Shown: positions 18,570 through 30,893 of the stretch, one piece after another
How the letters are laid out: each line of letters starts with the position of its first letter
How positions within the stretch are numbered: position 1 is the stretch's first letter
From: Acidovorax sp. A79
GTDB lineage: Bacteria; Pseudomonadota; Gammaproteobacteria; Burkholderiales; Burkholderiaceae_C
DNA length: 64,000 nucleotides
Assembly (NCBI RefSeq): GCF_041154505.1
Contig: NZ_AP028672.1
Span: 1,873,001 to 1,937,000 of the forward strand
Reading direction: 5' to 3'
The notes under the pieces: model-generated
Databases searched by the model: none
What the model saw: the letters and a program-made list of their open reading frames with translations, nothing else
Told to the model about the DNA's origin: nothing
Translations under genes and position numbers: made by a program

Positions 18570-18743
18570 TCAAATCTGAACCATCTCGAAGTCTTCCTTG
18601 CGGGCGCCACATTCAGGGCAGGTCCAATTCATGGGAACCTGATCCCATGGAGTGTTGGGTGCAATGCCGTGCTCAGGTGAACCCTCTGCTTCGTCATAAA
18701 TCCAACCGCAAATCAAACACATCCAAGTTTTAGAGTCGGTCAC
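18570..18743 (-). CDS. Rubredoxin
   Basis: A 57-residue one-iron electron carrier. The two CxxC knuckles are CLIC (Cys9, Cys12) and CPEC (Cys42, Cys45), with the usual GWIYDEAEG, PNTPWDQVP and NWTCPECGARKEDFEMV spacing. The start is a GTG at 18743; an in-frame stop lies two codons upstream, so no longer version is possible. It precedes pilG on the same strand, an arrangement seen in other beta-proteobacteria, and is divergent from the thiD-like gene. Its redox partner is not visible here. Confidence 0.95.
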   Translation of the reverse strand: MTDSKTWMCLICGWIYDEAEGSPEHGIAPNTPWDQVPMNWTCPECGARKEDFEMVQI

Positions 18744-18837
18744 AGCTTAAAGGGCCTTCACATAGAATGCAACGATTGTATCTAGTCATCTCCGCGGGCC
18801 ACGGCGCCGGTGCCGCCCCTCAAGCAGGATCTGGTCC

Positions 18838-19780
18838 ATGACCGCCAAAGCATCCCCTCCCCCCCCAGAAATCATAGATATCGAAGATGACGGTTCGGAG
18901 GACGCAAGCCCTGCGTGCGTGCTCGTCTTCAATGCCAGCGACCCCAGCGGCGCCGGCGGACTGACGGCCGACATCACCACCATCGCCTCCGTGGGCGGGC
19001 ACCCGATCGCCGTGGTCTGCGGCGCGTACGCCCGCGATACCGCGGAGATTTTCGACCACTTCAGTTTTGACGACGAGGCCGTGGCCGAGCAGGCCCGCGC
19101 CGTCCTGGAGGACCTGCCGGTACAGGCCATCAAGGTCGGTTTCGTGGGCAGCCCGGAGAACATCAGCACCATCGCCGAGATCACGACCGACTACGACGAA
19201 GTGCCCGTGATCGCCTACATGCCCAACCTGTCCTGGTGGCGCGACGAGCTGATCGACGAGTACCTGGACGCCTTCCGGGAATTGTTGTTACCGCAGACCT
19301 CGGTGTTGGTTGGAAACCACAGCACCCTGTGGCGCTGGCTGCTGCCGGACTGGACCAGCGACCGCAGCCCGACCGCGCGCGACATCGCCCGGGCCGCCTC
19401 CGAGATGGGTGTGCCCTACACCCTGGTCACCGGTATTCCGCTGCCCGAGCAGTTTGTCGAGAACGTCCTGGCCTCGCCCCAGACCGTGCTGGGCAGCGGC
19501 AAGTTCGAGTTGTTCGACGCCACCTTCTCCGGCGCTGGCGACACCTTGTCCGCCGCGCTCACCGCCCTGGTGGCCAGCGGCAACGACCTGGGCGAGGCCA
19601 CCAGCGAGGCCCTGGGCTACCTCGACCGCTGCCTGGACGCCGGCTTTCGCCCCGGCATGGGGCACATCGTGCCCGACCGCATGTTCTGGGCCCAGCCCGA
19701 CGACGACGAGGCCGACGGCGATGAAGAAGAACCCCCGATTGACGAAGCACAGGCCCTCGAAGGCTTTGTGATGCCACCCC

Positions 19781-19797
<17 letters not shown>
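18838..19797 (+). CDS. thiD: ThiD-like hydroxymethylpyrimidine/phosphomethylpyrimidine kinase, divergent
   Basis: Ribokinase-fold protein of 319 residues related to ThiD, which phosphorylates HMP and HMP-P in thiamin synthesis. The first motif is [17 protein letters not shown] near residue 29 and the anion-hole/catalytic motif is [12 protein letters not shown] near 231. The central DPVM and TPN-x-EA segments of classical ThiD are replaced (AYMPNLSWW, then [13 protein letters not shown]), so the substrate pocket is not standard. Both ends carry acidic extensions: [14 protein letters not shown] at the N-terminus and a D/E-rich stretch around 288-305. It overlaps hemL by 17 bases and is divergent from rubredoxin. 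The kinase fold is clear; the exact pyrimidine substrate is less certain. Confidence 0.78.
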
Positions 19798-21089
<1,292 letters not shown>

Positions 21090-21091
<2 letters not shown>

Positions 21092-21125
21092 TAGCTACCA
21101 GCGCTTACCCATCAAGCGCTATCGG
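21090..21125 (-). repeat. Intergenic palindromic repeat, copy 2
   Basis: Arms AGCGCTT (21100-21106) and AAGCGCT (21114-21120), with ATAGCTACC on the left flank; the opposite strand reads like copy 1 (AGCGCTTGATGGGTAAGCGCT would be 21 bases, so only arms are quoted). It begins at the hemL stop codon and could act as a 3' hairpin for hemL mRNA. Confidence 0.75.
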
Positions 21126-21172
21126 CCATTTTTATGAATATTCCTGCTTGCTAACTCGACGTTGGCATTCGT

Positions 21173-23348
<2,176 letters not shown>

Positions 23349-23376
23349 CTCTCTCCCCGTTCCGAGAGTACCTCCC

Positions 23377-23410
23377 AAAAAAAAAGCGGCTTCCCAGGAA
23401 GCCGCTTCTT
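23377..23410. terminator. Rho-independent terminator between pobA and purH
   Basis: Perfect 11-bp arms at 23384-23394 (AAGCGGCTTCC) and 23397-23407 (GGAAGCCGCTT) with an A-tract at 23377-23385. Read on the minus strand the A-tract becomes a U-run directly after the hairpin, so it is a strong terminator for purH. For pobA on the plus strand the trailing CTTCTT is weaker. Confidence 0.88.
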
Positions 23411-23432
23411 GCATGGCGCCCCGCCGCCCGAA

Positions 23433-25046
23433 TCAGTGGCGGAAGTGGCGCACCCCGCTGAACACCATGGCCACGCCGCGCTCGTTGGCGGCATCGATCA
23501 CTTCGTTGTCGCGCATGGAGCCACCGGGCTGGATCACGCAGGTCGCACCTGCATCGACCACCACATCGAGGCCGTCGCGGAAGGGGAAGAATGCGTCGCT
23601 GGCCACCACGGTGCCCTGCAGCGTGAGGCCCGCGTGGCCCGCCTTGATGCTGGCGATGCGGGCCGAGTCCAGGCGGCTCATCTGGCCGGCGCCCACGCCC
23701 ATGGTCATGCCGCCCTTGCAGAAGACGATGGCATTGCTCTTGACGTACTTGGCCACCTTCCAGGCGAACAGCAGGTCTTCCATCTCTTCCAGCGTGGGCT
23801 GCTTGTGCGTGACCACCTTCAGGTCGATGAGCGACAGCTCGTGGTTGTCCGCGGTCTGCAGCAGCAAGCCGGAGCCGATGCGCTTGGCGTCCATGGCGTT
23901 GCGGCCCCGCTGCCAGTCGGTGAGCTGCTGCGCCTTGCCGGCATGCGGCGGCAGGGCGATCTTGAGCAGGCGCACATTGGCCTTGGCCTTGAACACCTCC
24001 AGCGCCTCGGGCGTGAACTCCGGCGCCATCAGCACTTCGACGAACTGCTTGGCGATCTGCTGGGCGGCGCCGCCATCCACCGTGCGGTTGAAGGCGATGA
24101 TACCGCCGAAGGCGCTGGTGGGGTCCGTCTGGAAGGCCTTGCTGTAGGCATCGAGCGCGTCCAGGCCCACGGCCACGCCGCAGGGGTTGGCGTGCTTGAC
24201 GATGACGCAGGCAGGCGCCTCGAAGCTCTTGACGCATTCCCACGCCGCATCGGCGTCGGCGATGTTGTTGTACGACAGCTCCTTGCCCTGCACCTGCTCG
24301 GCCGTGACCAGCGAGCCGGGCGCGGGGTACAGGTCGCGGTACAGCGCGGCCTGCTGGTGCGCGTTCTCGCCGTAGCGCAGGTCCTGCACCTTGGTGAAGA
24401 TGCCGTTGCTCTGGCCAGCGAACTGGGCACGCGCGGGCACGTAGGTTTCGGACAGCTTTTCCTCTTCGAAGGTGACGGACGAGAGGTAGTCGCTGATGGC
24501 GCCGTCGTACTGCGCGATGCGGTTGAACGCGGCCACCGACAGCGCGAAGCGCAGCTTGTCGGAAAGCTTGCCGTTTTCCTTCAGCTCGGCCAGCACGGCG
24601 GGGTACTGCGAGGCGTCGGTCAGCACGCCAACGTCCTTCCAGTTCTTGGCGGCACTGCGCACCATGGCCGGGCCGCCGATGTCGATGTTCTCGATGGCGT
24701 CGGCCAGCGTGCAGCCCGCCTTGGCCACGGTGGACTCGAAGGGGTACAGGTTGACCACCAGCAGGTCGATGGTGTCGATGCCATGCTCCTGGAGCGCGGC
24801 CATGTGCTCGGGCAGCTCGCGGCGCGCCAGCAGGCCGCCGTGCACCTTGGGGTGCAGCGTCTTCACGCGGCCGTCCAGCATCTCGGGGAACTGGGTGACC
24901 TCGGCCACCTCGGTCACGGGCAGGCCCTGGTCGGCCAGCAGCTTGGCGGTGCCGCCGGTGGACAGCAGCTTGATGCCCAGTGCATGCAGGGCCTGTGCAA
25001 ATTCGACGATGCCGGTCTTGTCGGAGACGGAAAGAAGTGCGTTCAT
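23433..25046 (-). CDS. purH: Bifunctional AICAR transformylase / IMP cyclohydrolase
   Basis: Performs the last two steps of de novo purine synthesis, AICAR to FAICAR to IMP. The 537-residue protein has the N-terminal cyclohydrolase domain ([41 protein letters not shown]) and the C-terminal transformylase domain ([40 protein letters not shown], ending in [12 protein letters not shown]). The ATG at 25046 ([12 protein letters not shown]) is the family start. An upstream ATG in the same frame would add 21 unrelated residues across a palindromic repeat. A strong terminator follows at 23384-23407. Confidence 0.97.
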   Translation of the reverse strand: MNALLSVSDKTGIVEFAQALHALGIKLLSTGGTAKLLADQGLPVTEVAEVTQFPEMLDGRVKTLHPKVHGGLLARRELPEHMAALQEHGIDTIDLLVVNLYPFESTVAKAGCTLADAIENIDIGGPAMVRSAAKNWKDVGVLTDASQYPAVLAELKENGKLSDKLRFALSVAAFNRIAQYDGAISDYLSSVTFEEEKLSETYVPARAQFAGQSNGIFTKVQDLRYGENAHQQAALYRDLYPAPGSLVTAEQVQGKELSYNNIADADAAWECVKSFEAPACVIVKHANPCGVAVGLDALDAYSKAFQTDPTSAFGGIIAFNRTVDGGAAQQIAKQFVEVLMAPEFTPEALEVFKAKANVRLLKIALPPHAGKAQQLTDWQRGRNAMDAKRIGSGLLLQTADNHELSLIDLKVVTHKQPTLEEMEDLLFAWKVAKYVKSNAIVFCKGGMTMGVGAGQMSRLDSARIASIKAGHAGLTLQGTVVASDAFFPFRDGLDVVVDAGATCVIQPGGSMRDNEVIDAANERGVAMVFSGVRHFRH

Positions 25047-25084
25047 GGCAGTGGTGGTGGGGAGAGTTTGAATGAAAAAAGGGC

Positions 25085-25116
25085 CTGGCGCTTTATGGAT
25101 AAGCGCCAACAGCTAT
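25085..25116 (+). repeat. Intergenic palindromic repeat, copy 3
   Basis: Arms TGGCGCTT (25086-25093) and AAGCGCCA (25101-25108) around TATGGAT, followed by ACAGCTAT. It lies in the 95-base gap between fis and purH, in the 5' leader of purH. Confidence 0.75.
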
Positions 25117-25141
25117 ACATTTAATAGCAATCGTGCGCCGG

Positions 25142-25375
25142 TCAGAGCAGCTTGTGCAGGGCCAGCTTCTTGCGCAGCGTGTTGCGGTTCAGGCCCAGCC
25201 ATTCGGCGGCGCGGGACTGGTTGTTGTCGGCATGGGTCATCACCACTTCCAGCAGCGGTTTTTCGACCACGCGCACCAGCATGTCGTACATGCCGTCGGG
25301 CGTCTCTCCGCCCAGGTCGCGAAAGTAGCCTTGCAGGCTCTCGCGCACGCATTCTTCTATGTGTTTCTTGCTCAT
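25142..25375 (-). CDS. fis: Fis-family DNA-binding protein
   Basis: 77-residue nucleoid-associated protein. The C-terminal helix-turn-helix is the conserved core: VMTHADNNQSRAAEWLGLNRNTLRKKL (about 46-72, quoted only as a landmark: NNQSRAAEWLGLNRNTL). The N-terminal half has the Fis dimerisation helices (VRESLQGYFRDLGG, MYDMLVRVVEKPLLEVV). The ATG at 25375 overlaps the dusB stop as ATGA. The dusB-fis operon is the same as in enterobacteria, where growth-rate control acts at the dusB promoter. Here the beta-proteobacterial protein is shorter than the 98-residue E. coli Fis, as is usual for this group. Confidence 0.93.
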   Translation of the reverse strand: MSKKHIEECVRESLQGYFRDLGGETPDGMYDMLVRVVEKPLLEVVMTHADNNQSRAAEWLGLNRNTLRKKLALHKLL

Positions 25376-26418
25376 GCAGCCATTCCCTCTTGTTCTTCTG
25401 GTTCTGCGTCCGTGCCGGTGGCGGCGGGCAGCCGGTCCATCTGTTGCGCAAGCGCATCCAGGTGGTCGGCCACGGCCTGCCACTGCGCGGCGCAGTCCTC
25501 GATCGTATTGATGTGTTGCCTGAAGGCCTCGCCGCCGGGCAGCGCACGCAGGTACCACGCGATGTGCTTGCGCGCACTGCGCACCCCGGTCAGCTCGCCA
25601 TACAGGCTGTAGTGGTCTTGCAGGTGGTCCAGCAACAGGCGCCGCACCTCAGCCACCAGCGGTGGCGCCAGGTGCTCGCCCGTGGCCAGGAAGTGGCCGA
25701 TCTCGCGGAAGATCCACGGCCGGCCCTGTGCGGCACGGCCGATCATGATCGCGTCGGCCCCGGTGGCGGCCAGCACGTCGCGCGCCTTCTCGGGCGAAGT
25801 GATGTCGCCATTGGCCACCACGGGCACCCTCACCGCCGCCTTCACCGCCGCGATGGTGTCGTACTCCGCATGGCCCTTGTAGCCCTGCTCGCGCGTGCGG
25901 CCGTGCACGGTGAGCATCTGGATGCCCACGCCCTCGAACGCGCGGGCCAGCGCCACGGCGTTCTTGTGCTCCTGGCACCAGCCGGTGCGCATCTTCAGCG
26001 TGACGGGCACGTTGAAGGGCGCGCACGCCTGTACCACGGCCTCGGCGATCTCCACGGCCAGCGCCTCGTTCTGCATCAGGGCGGAGCCCGCCCACTTGTT
26101 GCAGACCTTCTTGGCCGGGCAACCCATGTTGATGTCGATGATCTGCGCGCCGCGCTCCACGTTGTAGACCGCGGCCTCGGCCATCATCGGCGCATCGGTG
26201 CCTGCGATCTGCACGGCGATGGGCCCGGGCTCCCCTTCATGGTTGGCCCGGCGCGAGGTCTTGAGGCTGTTCCACAAGTCCTTGCGCGAGGTCACCATCT
26301 CGCTCACCGCGTAGCCCGCGCCCAGCGCCTTGCACAGCTGGCGAAACGGCCGGTCCGTGACGCCCGCCATCGGGGCGACGAACAAGCGGTTCGCCAGAGG
26401 AATGTGGCCGATGTGCAT
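25372..26418 (-). CDS. dusB: tRNA-dihydrouridine synthase B
   Basis: FMN-dependent enzyme that reduces uridine to dihydrouridine in tRNA. The 348-residue protein starts MHIGHIPLANRLFVAPMAGVTDRPFR (family start; only MHIGHIPLANRL is needed to fix it). The catalytic Cys100 lies in INMGCPAKKVCNKWAGSALM. Further markers are KMRTGW, VHGRTREQGYKG, VVANGDITSPEKA and IGRAAQGRPWIF. It is co-transcribed with fis through a 4-base overlap. Confidence 0.96.
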   Translation of the reverse strand: MHIGHIPLANRLFVAPMAGVTDRPFRQLCKALGAGYAVSEMVTSRKDLWNSLKTSRRANHEGEPGPIAVQIAGTDAPMMAEAAVYNVERGAQIIDINMGCPAKKVCNKWAGSALMQNEALAVEIAEAVVQACAPFNVPVTLKMRTGWCQEHKNAVALARAFEGVGIQMLTVHGRTREQGYKGHAEYDTIAAVKAAVRVPVVANGDITSPEKARDVLAATGADAIMIGRAAQGRPWIFREIGHFLATGEHLAPPLVAEVRRLLLDHLQDHYSLYGELTGVRSARKHIAWYLRALPGGEAFRQHINTIEDCAAQWQAVADHLDALAQQMDRLPAATGTDAEPEEQEGMAA

Positions 26419-26569
26419 GAAGGGGCGCGGTAGGTGCAGCAGCGAATGCTGAAAAAGGAGGCAGGATTGTACCTGCTCAAAATTTCAGCAAATGAAATGT
26501 TCCGCCCACTGAAATGACGCCCCTGTCCACCCCGATGCTCTCCGGCGCGGCGACGCACGGCCGCCACGG

Positions 26570-27151
26570 TCAGCGCGCGGCGAGGTCGGTTTCCGCCGTC
26601 GGTGCAGGAACCCGGGCACGTTGCGCAAAGCGCCACCAGGCATCGGCGGCATTGTCGAATTCATGGCGCGCCATCAGCGTGCGCAGCCACTGGCGGTTGT
26701 GCAGCACATCCGGCGAGAAGCCCCGCGCGGCCAGCTCCGCGCCCCCCTGCCTCACGCCGGCGGGCGTGCCCATGTCCACATCGTGACCATCGGCCAGGGG
26801 GCCGCGCACGACCTTGCTGGCCTTCATGCCGTCCACCACCCGCACCCGCACCACCCATTCGCCGGCGGCGACGGGGCAGGTGGCTTCAAGTGCCATGCCT
26901 TGCGCCTGCAGCTCCCGGGCCACGCCATCCAGCGCGGCGCGCCCACCGGGCATCTCGCTGCAGCCGCTACCGCTGCCGGCATGCGCGTGCGGAGCCGGCG
27001 GCAGTGAAGAAGACACAGGGGGCACCGCCGCCTGCGGGCTGTGCACGCAGGCGGCCAGCAGCAGCGCCAGGGCCGCTGACGACCAGCGGGTGCCCACCAG
27101 CACGGCGGCAGGTGCCGGGCGGGCGATGGCAGGGATTGCGAAACAATGCAT
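26570..27151 (-). CDS. Predicted outer-membrane or periplasmic lipoprotein of unknown function
   Basis: 193 residues. A signal peptide with lipobox LLAAC puts the lipidated cysteine at residue 35 (ALALLLAACVHSP). The mature part has a Pro/Ser/Ala-rich linker, then a compact region with CSEMPGGRAALDGVARELQAQG, a second Cys (EATCPVAAGEWVVRVRVVDG), and a Trp-rich C-terminus (LHNRQWLRTLM, ADAWWRFAQRA). I do not recognise the family. The ATG at 27151 is supported by GGGAGG six bases upstream; a longer frame upstream would run across the divergent yqaA-like gene. It is divergent from that gene and convergent with nothing, since dusB starts 151 bases to the left. Confidence 0.75.
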   Translation of the reverse strand: MHCFAIPAIARPAPAAVLVGTRWSSAALALLLAACVHSPQAAVPPVSSSLPPAPHAHAGSGSGCSEMPGGRAALDGVARELQAQGMALEATCPVAAGEWVVRVRVVDGMKASKVVRGPLADGHDVDMGTPAGVRQGGAELAARGFSPDVLHNRQWLRTLMARHEFDNAADAWWRFAQRARVPAPTAETDLAAR

Positions 27152-27301
27152 GAAGCCTCCCGGGGTAAGTTCATTCAGGGACGGTGTTGCTTCACGATAC
27201 AAATAGGCGCCGCCCACGGCCATGCGCGGATGGCGCACCCCTGCGTAGGACAGCGCCCCCTGGCATGAAAGCGATGCCGCCGCCGCCCTACACTTCCTCC
27301 C

Positions 27302-27784
27302 ATGGAAATCTGGATGCACCAGCTGCTGGAATGGCTTGCGCTGCCGCAGTTCGGCCTGAGCACGGTCTTTGTCGTTTCGTTCATCTCGGCCACGCTGCTG
27401 CCGCTGGTCTCGGAGCCTGCGGTGTTCGGCCTGATCAAGATCAACCCTGAACTCTTCTGGCCTGCCATCCTGGTGGCCACGGCCGGCAACACGCTCGGAG
27501 GTGGTGTGAGCTGGTGGATGGGCCTGGGCGCCCACAAGGCGGTGGACAAGGCCCGTGGCAACGCCACCGACGTGCGCGCACTCCACTGGCTTCAGCGCTT
27601 TGGCGCACGCGCTTGCCTGATGAGCTGGCTGCCCGTGGTGGGCGACCCGCTGTGCGCCGTGGCGGGTTGGTTGAAGTTGCCATTCTGGCCCTGCCTGGCG
27701 TACATGGCAGTGGGCAAGTTCTTCCGCTACCTGGTCATGACCAGCGTGCTGCTGTACTTCATGCCCGAGCACATCGTGCGGTGA
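27302..27784 (+). CDS. YqaA-like membrane protein (VTT/DedA-related)
   Basis: 160-residue inner-membrane protein with four to five hydrophobic segments. The re-entrant VTT-domain features are visible: SFISATLLPLVSEP near 28-41, NTLGGGVSWWMG near 61-72, and a C-terminal block ARACLMSWLPVVGDPLCAVAGW. This matches the small YqaA subgroup of the DedA/VTT superfamily, whose larger relatives move phospholipids or polyprenyl phosphate across membranes. The substrate is unknown. It is convergent with the sulfotransferase gene. Confidence 0.85.
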   Translation: MEIWMHQLLEWLALPQFGLSTVFVVSFISATLLPLVSEPAVFGLIKINPELFWPAILVATAGNTLGGGVSWWMGLGAHKAVDKARGNATDVRALHWLQRFGARACLMSWLPVVGDPLCAVAGWLKLPFWPCLAYMAVGKFFRYLVMTSVLLYFMPEHIVR

Positions 27785-27820
27785 CGGCGGCAGCGATGTG
27801 TGCTGGCGCAGGCCGCAGCG

Positions 27821-28756
27821 TCAGGCGTTGTAGCCCAGCTCCCTGAGCAAGTCATTCGCAACCTCTTCAAATTCGAGGATCTCGTCCGCTGACAAGATGC
27901 CGCGCCAGGCATCCCGCAAACGGGGATCTGGTGCCTGCCGGGTTCTGGCCTGCTGCGCCCGCCGCCGCTCGGCGGACACGATGACCACGCCATCTGCGGT
28001 CGCACGGCCTTTGTGCTCCTGAAGCCGCTCCCCGCTTCGGGTGTGGTAGTCCAGCATGGCAGGATCAAAATCGAGCCGGATGAAATCGCACACCCTTCGC
28101 AGTTCTGCCTCGGTGTCGGCGATGAGGTTTTCGTAGCGGATTTCCAGGTAGTTCTGGCACAGCGCGCCGTTGCTTCTTGTGGTGGTGACGTTGTCCCGCC
28201 AGTGCCGCGCCTGGACAGCCATGGATCTCCCGGGTGAAAACCACTGATCCCGCAGCGAGGCAGCGCACGCCCGGCCGTCGCGGACGATGTGGATGAAATG
28301 CGCTTCCGGCAGCAGTTGCTGCAGATAGGGCATGTGCAGGCCATACAGCGGCGTCTTGTCGCCCCACCGCGTCTTGTGGAACCTGGCCGCATACATCCGA
28401 TAGAACACCCGAAAACCGTCGGGGAGACTGAAGGGATCGACGCATTCCAGAGCCTGTGAAAAAGCAGCCCGGTCGATGCCAAAGTCCGCCCATCCCGGCG
28501 CATGGGGCGGAAAGCCCGTGACGGCGTTGCAAAACCAGGTGCGCGGATCGGGTGTGCCAAAACCGTCCAGGGGCATGGCGAGAAACCCGGTCTCTGGCGG
28601 AATGGCGAGCGCGGGATGTGCATCCAGCATCAGCCGCAAAAGGGTGGTCCCCGATCGGGGTGAGCCGACGATGATCGGCATGGGAGGAAGGGCTGGCAAG
28701 GGTGCTTGCACCGCTCGGCCTTTGCAAAGCCGCTGCCAGTAATGCTGGAGGCCCAT
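27821..28756 (-). CDS. Sulfotransferase-family protein
   Basis: 311-residue PAPS-dependent sulfotransferase fold. The 5'-phosphosulfate loop is GSPRSGTTLL (31-40) and the 3'-phosphate motif is HIVRDGRACAAS (156-167). RWGDKTP (130-136) is a further family landmark. Soluble, with no signal peptide. The acceptor is unknown. It is divergent from a glycosyltransferase-led operon, which suggests sulfation of a sugar or glycan made by that operon; this is inference. Several bacterial proteins in this family modify glycans or small molecules, and some act on proteins. Confidence 0.85.
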   Translation of the reverse strand: MGLQHYWQRLCKGRAVQAPLPALPPMPIIVGSPRSGTTLLRLMLDAHPALAIPPETGFLAMPLDGFGTPDPRTWFCNAVTGFPPHAPGWADFGIDRAAFSQALECVDPFSLPDGFRVFYRMYAARFHKTRWGDKTPLYGLHMPYLQQLLPEAHFIHIVRDGRACAASLRDQWFSPGRSMAVQARHWRDNVTTTRSNGALCQNYLEIRYENLIADTEAELRRVCDFIRLDFDPAMLDYHTRSGERLQEHKGRATADGVVIVSAERRRAQQARTRQAPDPRLRDAWRGILSADEILEFEEVANDLLRELGYNA

Positions 28757-28831
28757 CGCGTATCATTTCCTTTACTGGCAAGCGCCCGCTACAGCTTCGC
28801 CTTCAGACATCCCAGAGTTCAAAGGTCCCCT

Positions 28832-30100
28832 GTGCAAATCCTTATTGCAGTGTGCGGCATGCAATATCGCAGCGGTGCAGAGCTTTTTGTTCGCGATCTT
28901 GCACTCGCCCTGCACCAGCGTGGCCATTCCGTCGTGGTGTATGCCCCCATCATGGGTGATCTGGCGGATGAACTGCGCTCACGCTGTATCGCCTGCGTTG
29001 CCGAGTTGTCTTGTGTATCCGAAACGCCGAACATCATTATCGGAAATATGCGCGACGATACCGTGGCCTGCATGGCGCATTTTCTGTCCACCCCGGCCAT
29101 ATCCATTTGCCACGATCGCACAGCTTTACACGGAAAACCGCCGCGCTTGACCCGCATTCGGCAACATGTGGCTGTGGATGAGAATTGTGCGGAGCGCCTG
29201 TATCTCGAAAATGGCATTCCGCGATCGTCTTTAGAAATCATTTCCAATGGCGTCGATCTGGAACGATTCCGCCCTCGCCCACCTTTGCCCGCCAAACCGC
29301 TGCGCGCGGCGATATTCAGCAATTACTCCACGGAGAGCGAAGAAACCGCAGCCATCCGATCAGCCTGCGCGGCATTTGGCATATCGCTGGAGGTGATCGG
29401 AAAAGGCGTCGGGCGACAAGAGGCTTCCCCAGAAAAAGTCCTGGCACAGTTTGACCTTGTGTTTGCCAAGGCCCGCTGTGCCATGGAGGCGATGGCGGTG
29501 GGGTGTGCGGTCATCCTGCTCAACGAGGGCACGGGTCTGGCAGGCCTGGTCACGCCAGGCAACGTCAAGGAATGGCATCGCTGGAACTTTGGGCGCCGGC
29601 TGATGCAACAGCGCATTCACCGCGATGCCATCGAGCAGGAGATACAACGCTACTGTGCGCCAGATGCGCAGGCCGTGAGTGTCTACGTGCGCGAGCATGT
29701 CTCACTGGCCGCCACCGCAGACGCAATGGAGCGCCTGGCACAACGCGTGGTCCATGCCGAAACGACCCACCGCCCGATCAGCCCCCAGGAAGAACTCCGC
29801 GAGTTTGCCCAGCATGTTGCGGACAATCTCATGCCGTTTGGCGTTGCACAGGTGGCGGTGCAAACCGGCATCCTGCTTGAGCGGGTCGAATCGCTGAATG
29901 CGCTGCGCAGTTCGGCATCGCCCATCGCCGCCCCGCCAGCACCAGACGTCCGCCCCGACTCCGCTCCACAGGCGCAGGAGCTGGCGGCCACGAAGGCTCT
30001 GGCGGCAGATCTGGAGCGGCAAATTGGCGCACTGCGTGCCAGCTGGTCCTGGCGATTGACCGCGCCCCTGCGCTGGCTCGGGGCGCACCGAAGCACTTAA
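28832..30100 (+). CDS. GT-B-type glycosyltransferase with C-terminal SWRLTAPLR motif
   Basis: About 422 residues. The N-terminal Rossmann half begins ILIAVCGMQYRSGAELFVRDLALAL and the C-terminal half has ISNGVDLERFRPRPPLP followed by LVFAKARCAMEAMAVGCAVILLNEGTGLAG, typical of GT4-like enzymes that move sugars from nucleotide donors. The C-terminus (ASWSWRLTAPLRWLG) is a short motif found at the ends of many surface-glycan enzymes. The start is uncertain: the GTG at 28832 gives a clean N-terminus and avoids overlapping the divergent sulfotransferase, whereas the frame stays open to 28706. Base composition over the first 650 bases is visibly lower in G+C than the neighbours, which suggests transfer. 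Confidence 0.8.
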   Translation: MQILIAVCGMQYRSGAELFVRDLALALHQRGHSVVVYAPIMGDLADELRSRCIACVAELSCVSETPNIIIGNMRDDTVACMAHFLSTPAISICHDRTALHGKPPRLTRIRQHVAVDENCAERLYLENGIPRSSLEIISNGVDLERFRPRPPLPAKPLRAAIFSNYSTESEETAAIRSACAAFGISLEVIGKGVGRQEASPEKVLAQFDLVFAKARCAMEAMAVGCAVILLNEGTGLAGLVTPGNVKEWHRWNFGRRLMQQRIHRDAIEQEIQRYCAPDAQAVSVYVREHVSLAATADAMERLAQRVVHAETTHRPISPQEELREFAQHVADNLMPFGVAQVAVQTGILLERVESLNALRSSASPIAAPPAPDVRPDSAPQAQELAATKALAADLERQIGALRASWSWRLTAPLRWLGAHRST

Positions 30101-30112
30101 ACACCAACGACC

Positions 30113-30883
30113 ATGAAGCCTCTTCTTTTGGTAGCCCACCCAGGCCACGAACTGCGCATTTTTGAGTGGGTGCGCCGAGTGAAGCCCCATGTGGTGATCC
30201 TGACGAACGGTGACGGCTCCATCGGGCAGGCACGCCTGAGCGACACCCAGGATCTGCTCGCCGACATCGGCGTTCGCGTGCGCTGCGACTGGCTGGAGCC
30301 GGTGTCAGACGCTGCGGTGTACCAAGCCTTGCTCGGCACCGCACCATCCCCGTTTGCCGGTTGGCTGACCCAGCTCACCCAGGCCGCCCTGCAGGAGGGC
30401 ATCGATGTGCTGGTGTCCGACCAGGCGGAGGGCTACAACCCAACGCACGACCTGTGCCGGATACTGGCCAATTGTCTGGTGCGGCAGATGGGGCAGGCCG
30501 GACGGCAGGTCCGCAACCTGGAGATTCCACTGGTCGGCCACCCCTGTGACCCCGCCTACGATGAACAGGCCGAGGTCAAGATCACCCTGTCTGCGCCAGA
30601 GCTGACCCAGAAACTCGCAAAGATGCAGGACTACGCCCGGCGTTGCAGCCCGGTGCTCGAGCAAGAGCTACAGACCATGCTGGATAGCTATGGGCAGCAA
30701 GCGTTCGCCACGGAGTGTCTGTACACAGCGCGCCGCACCCCCTATGAAGACGACAAGGTCCCGGACACGATGCCCAGTTTCGAGCGCATTGGCGAAGAGC
30801 GACGTCTGGCCGGTATTTACAAGCACGTCATACAGGCCCAGCACCTGCGGCAATTGGTGCAGTCCTTTGCACTTCAGCACTGA
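30113..30883 (+). CDS. PIG-L/LmbE-like protein with altered HPGHE motif
   Basis: 256 residues. The N-terminus LLLVAHPGHELRIFEWV has the position and context of the AHPDDE zinc motif of PIG-L deacetylases, but the two aspartates are Gly11 and His12. A second histidine cluster is YNPTHDLCRIL near residue 112. PIG-L enzymes remove N-acetyl groups from sugars (GlcNAc-PI, mycothiol precursor, LPS sugars). Here the usual catalytic Asp is absent, so the reaction is uncertain. It begins 12 bases after the glycosyltransferase stop and ends 10 bases before the oxidoreductase, so it belongs to the same operon. The fold assignment is moderate. Confidence 0.65.
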   Translation: MKPLLLVAHPGHELRIFEWVRRVKPHVVILTNGDGSIGQARLSDTQDLLADIGVRVRCDWLEPVSDAAVYQALLGTAPSPFAGWLTQLTQAALQEGIDVLVSDQAEGYNPTHDLCRILANCLVRQMGQAGRQVRNLEIPLVGHPCDPAYDEQAEVKITLSAPELTQKLAKMQDYARRCSPVLEQELQTMLDSYGQQAFATECLYTARRTPYEDDKVPDTMPSFERIGEERRLAGIYKHVIQAQHLRQLVQSFALQH

Positions 30884-30893
30884 AGTGGACTCC

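Noticed and set aside
30690..30893. Earlier start of the Gfo/Idh/MocA oxidoreductase inside the PIG-L-like gene
   Set aside because: The Rossmann motif begins a few residues after the ATG at 30894, and the upstream extension overlaps a real gene in another frame.
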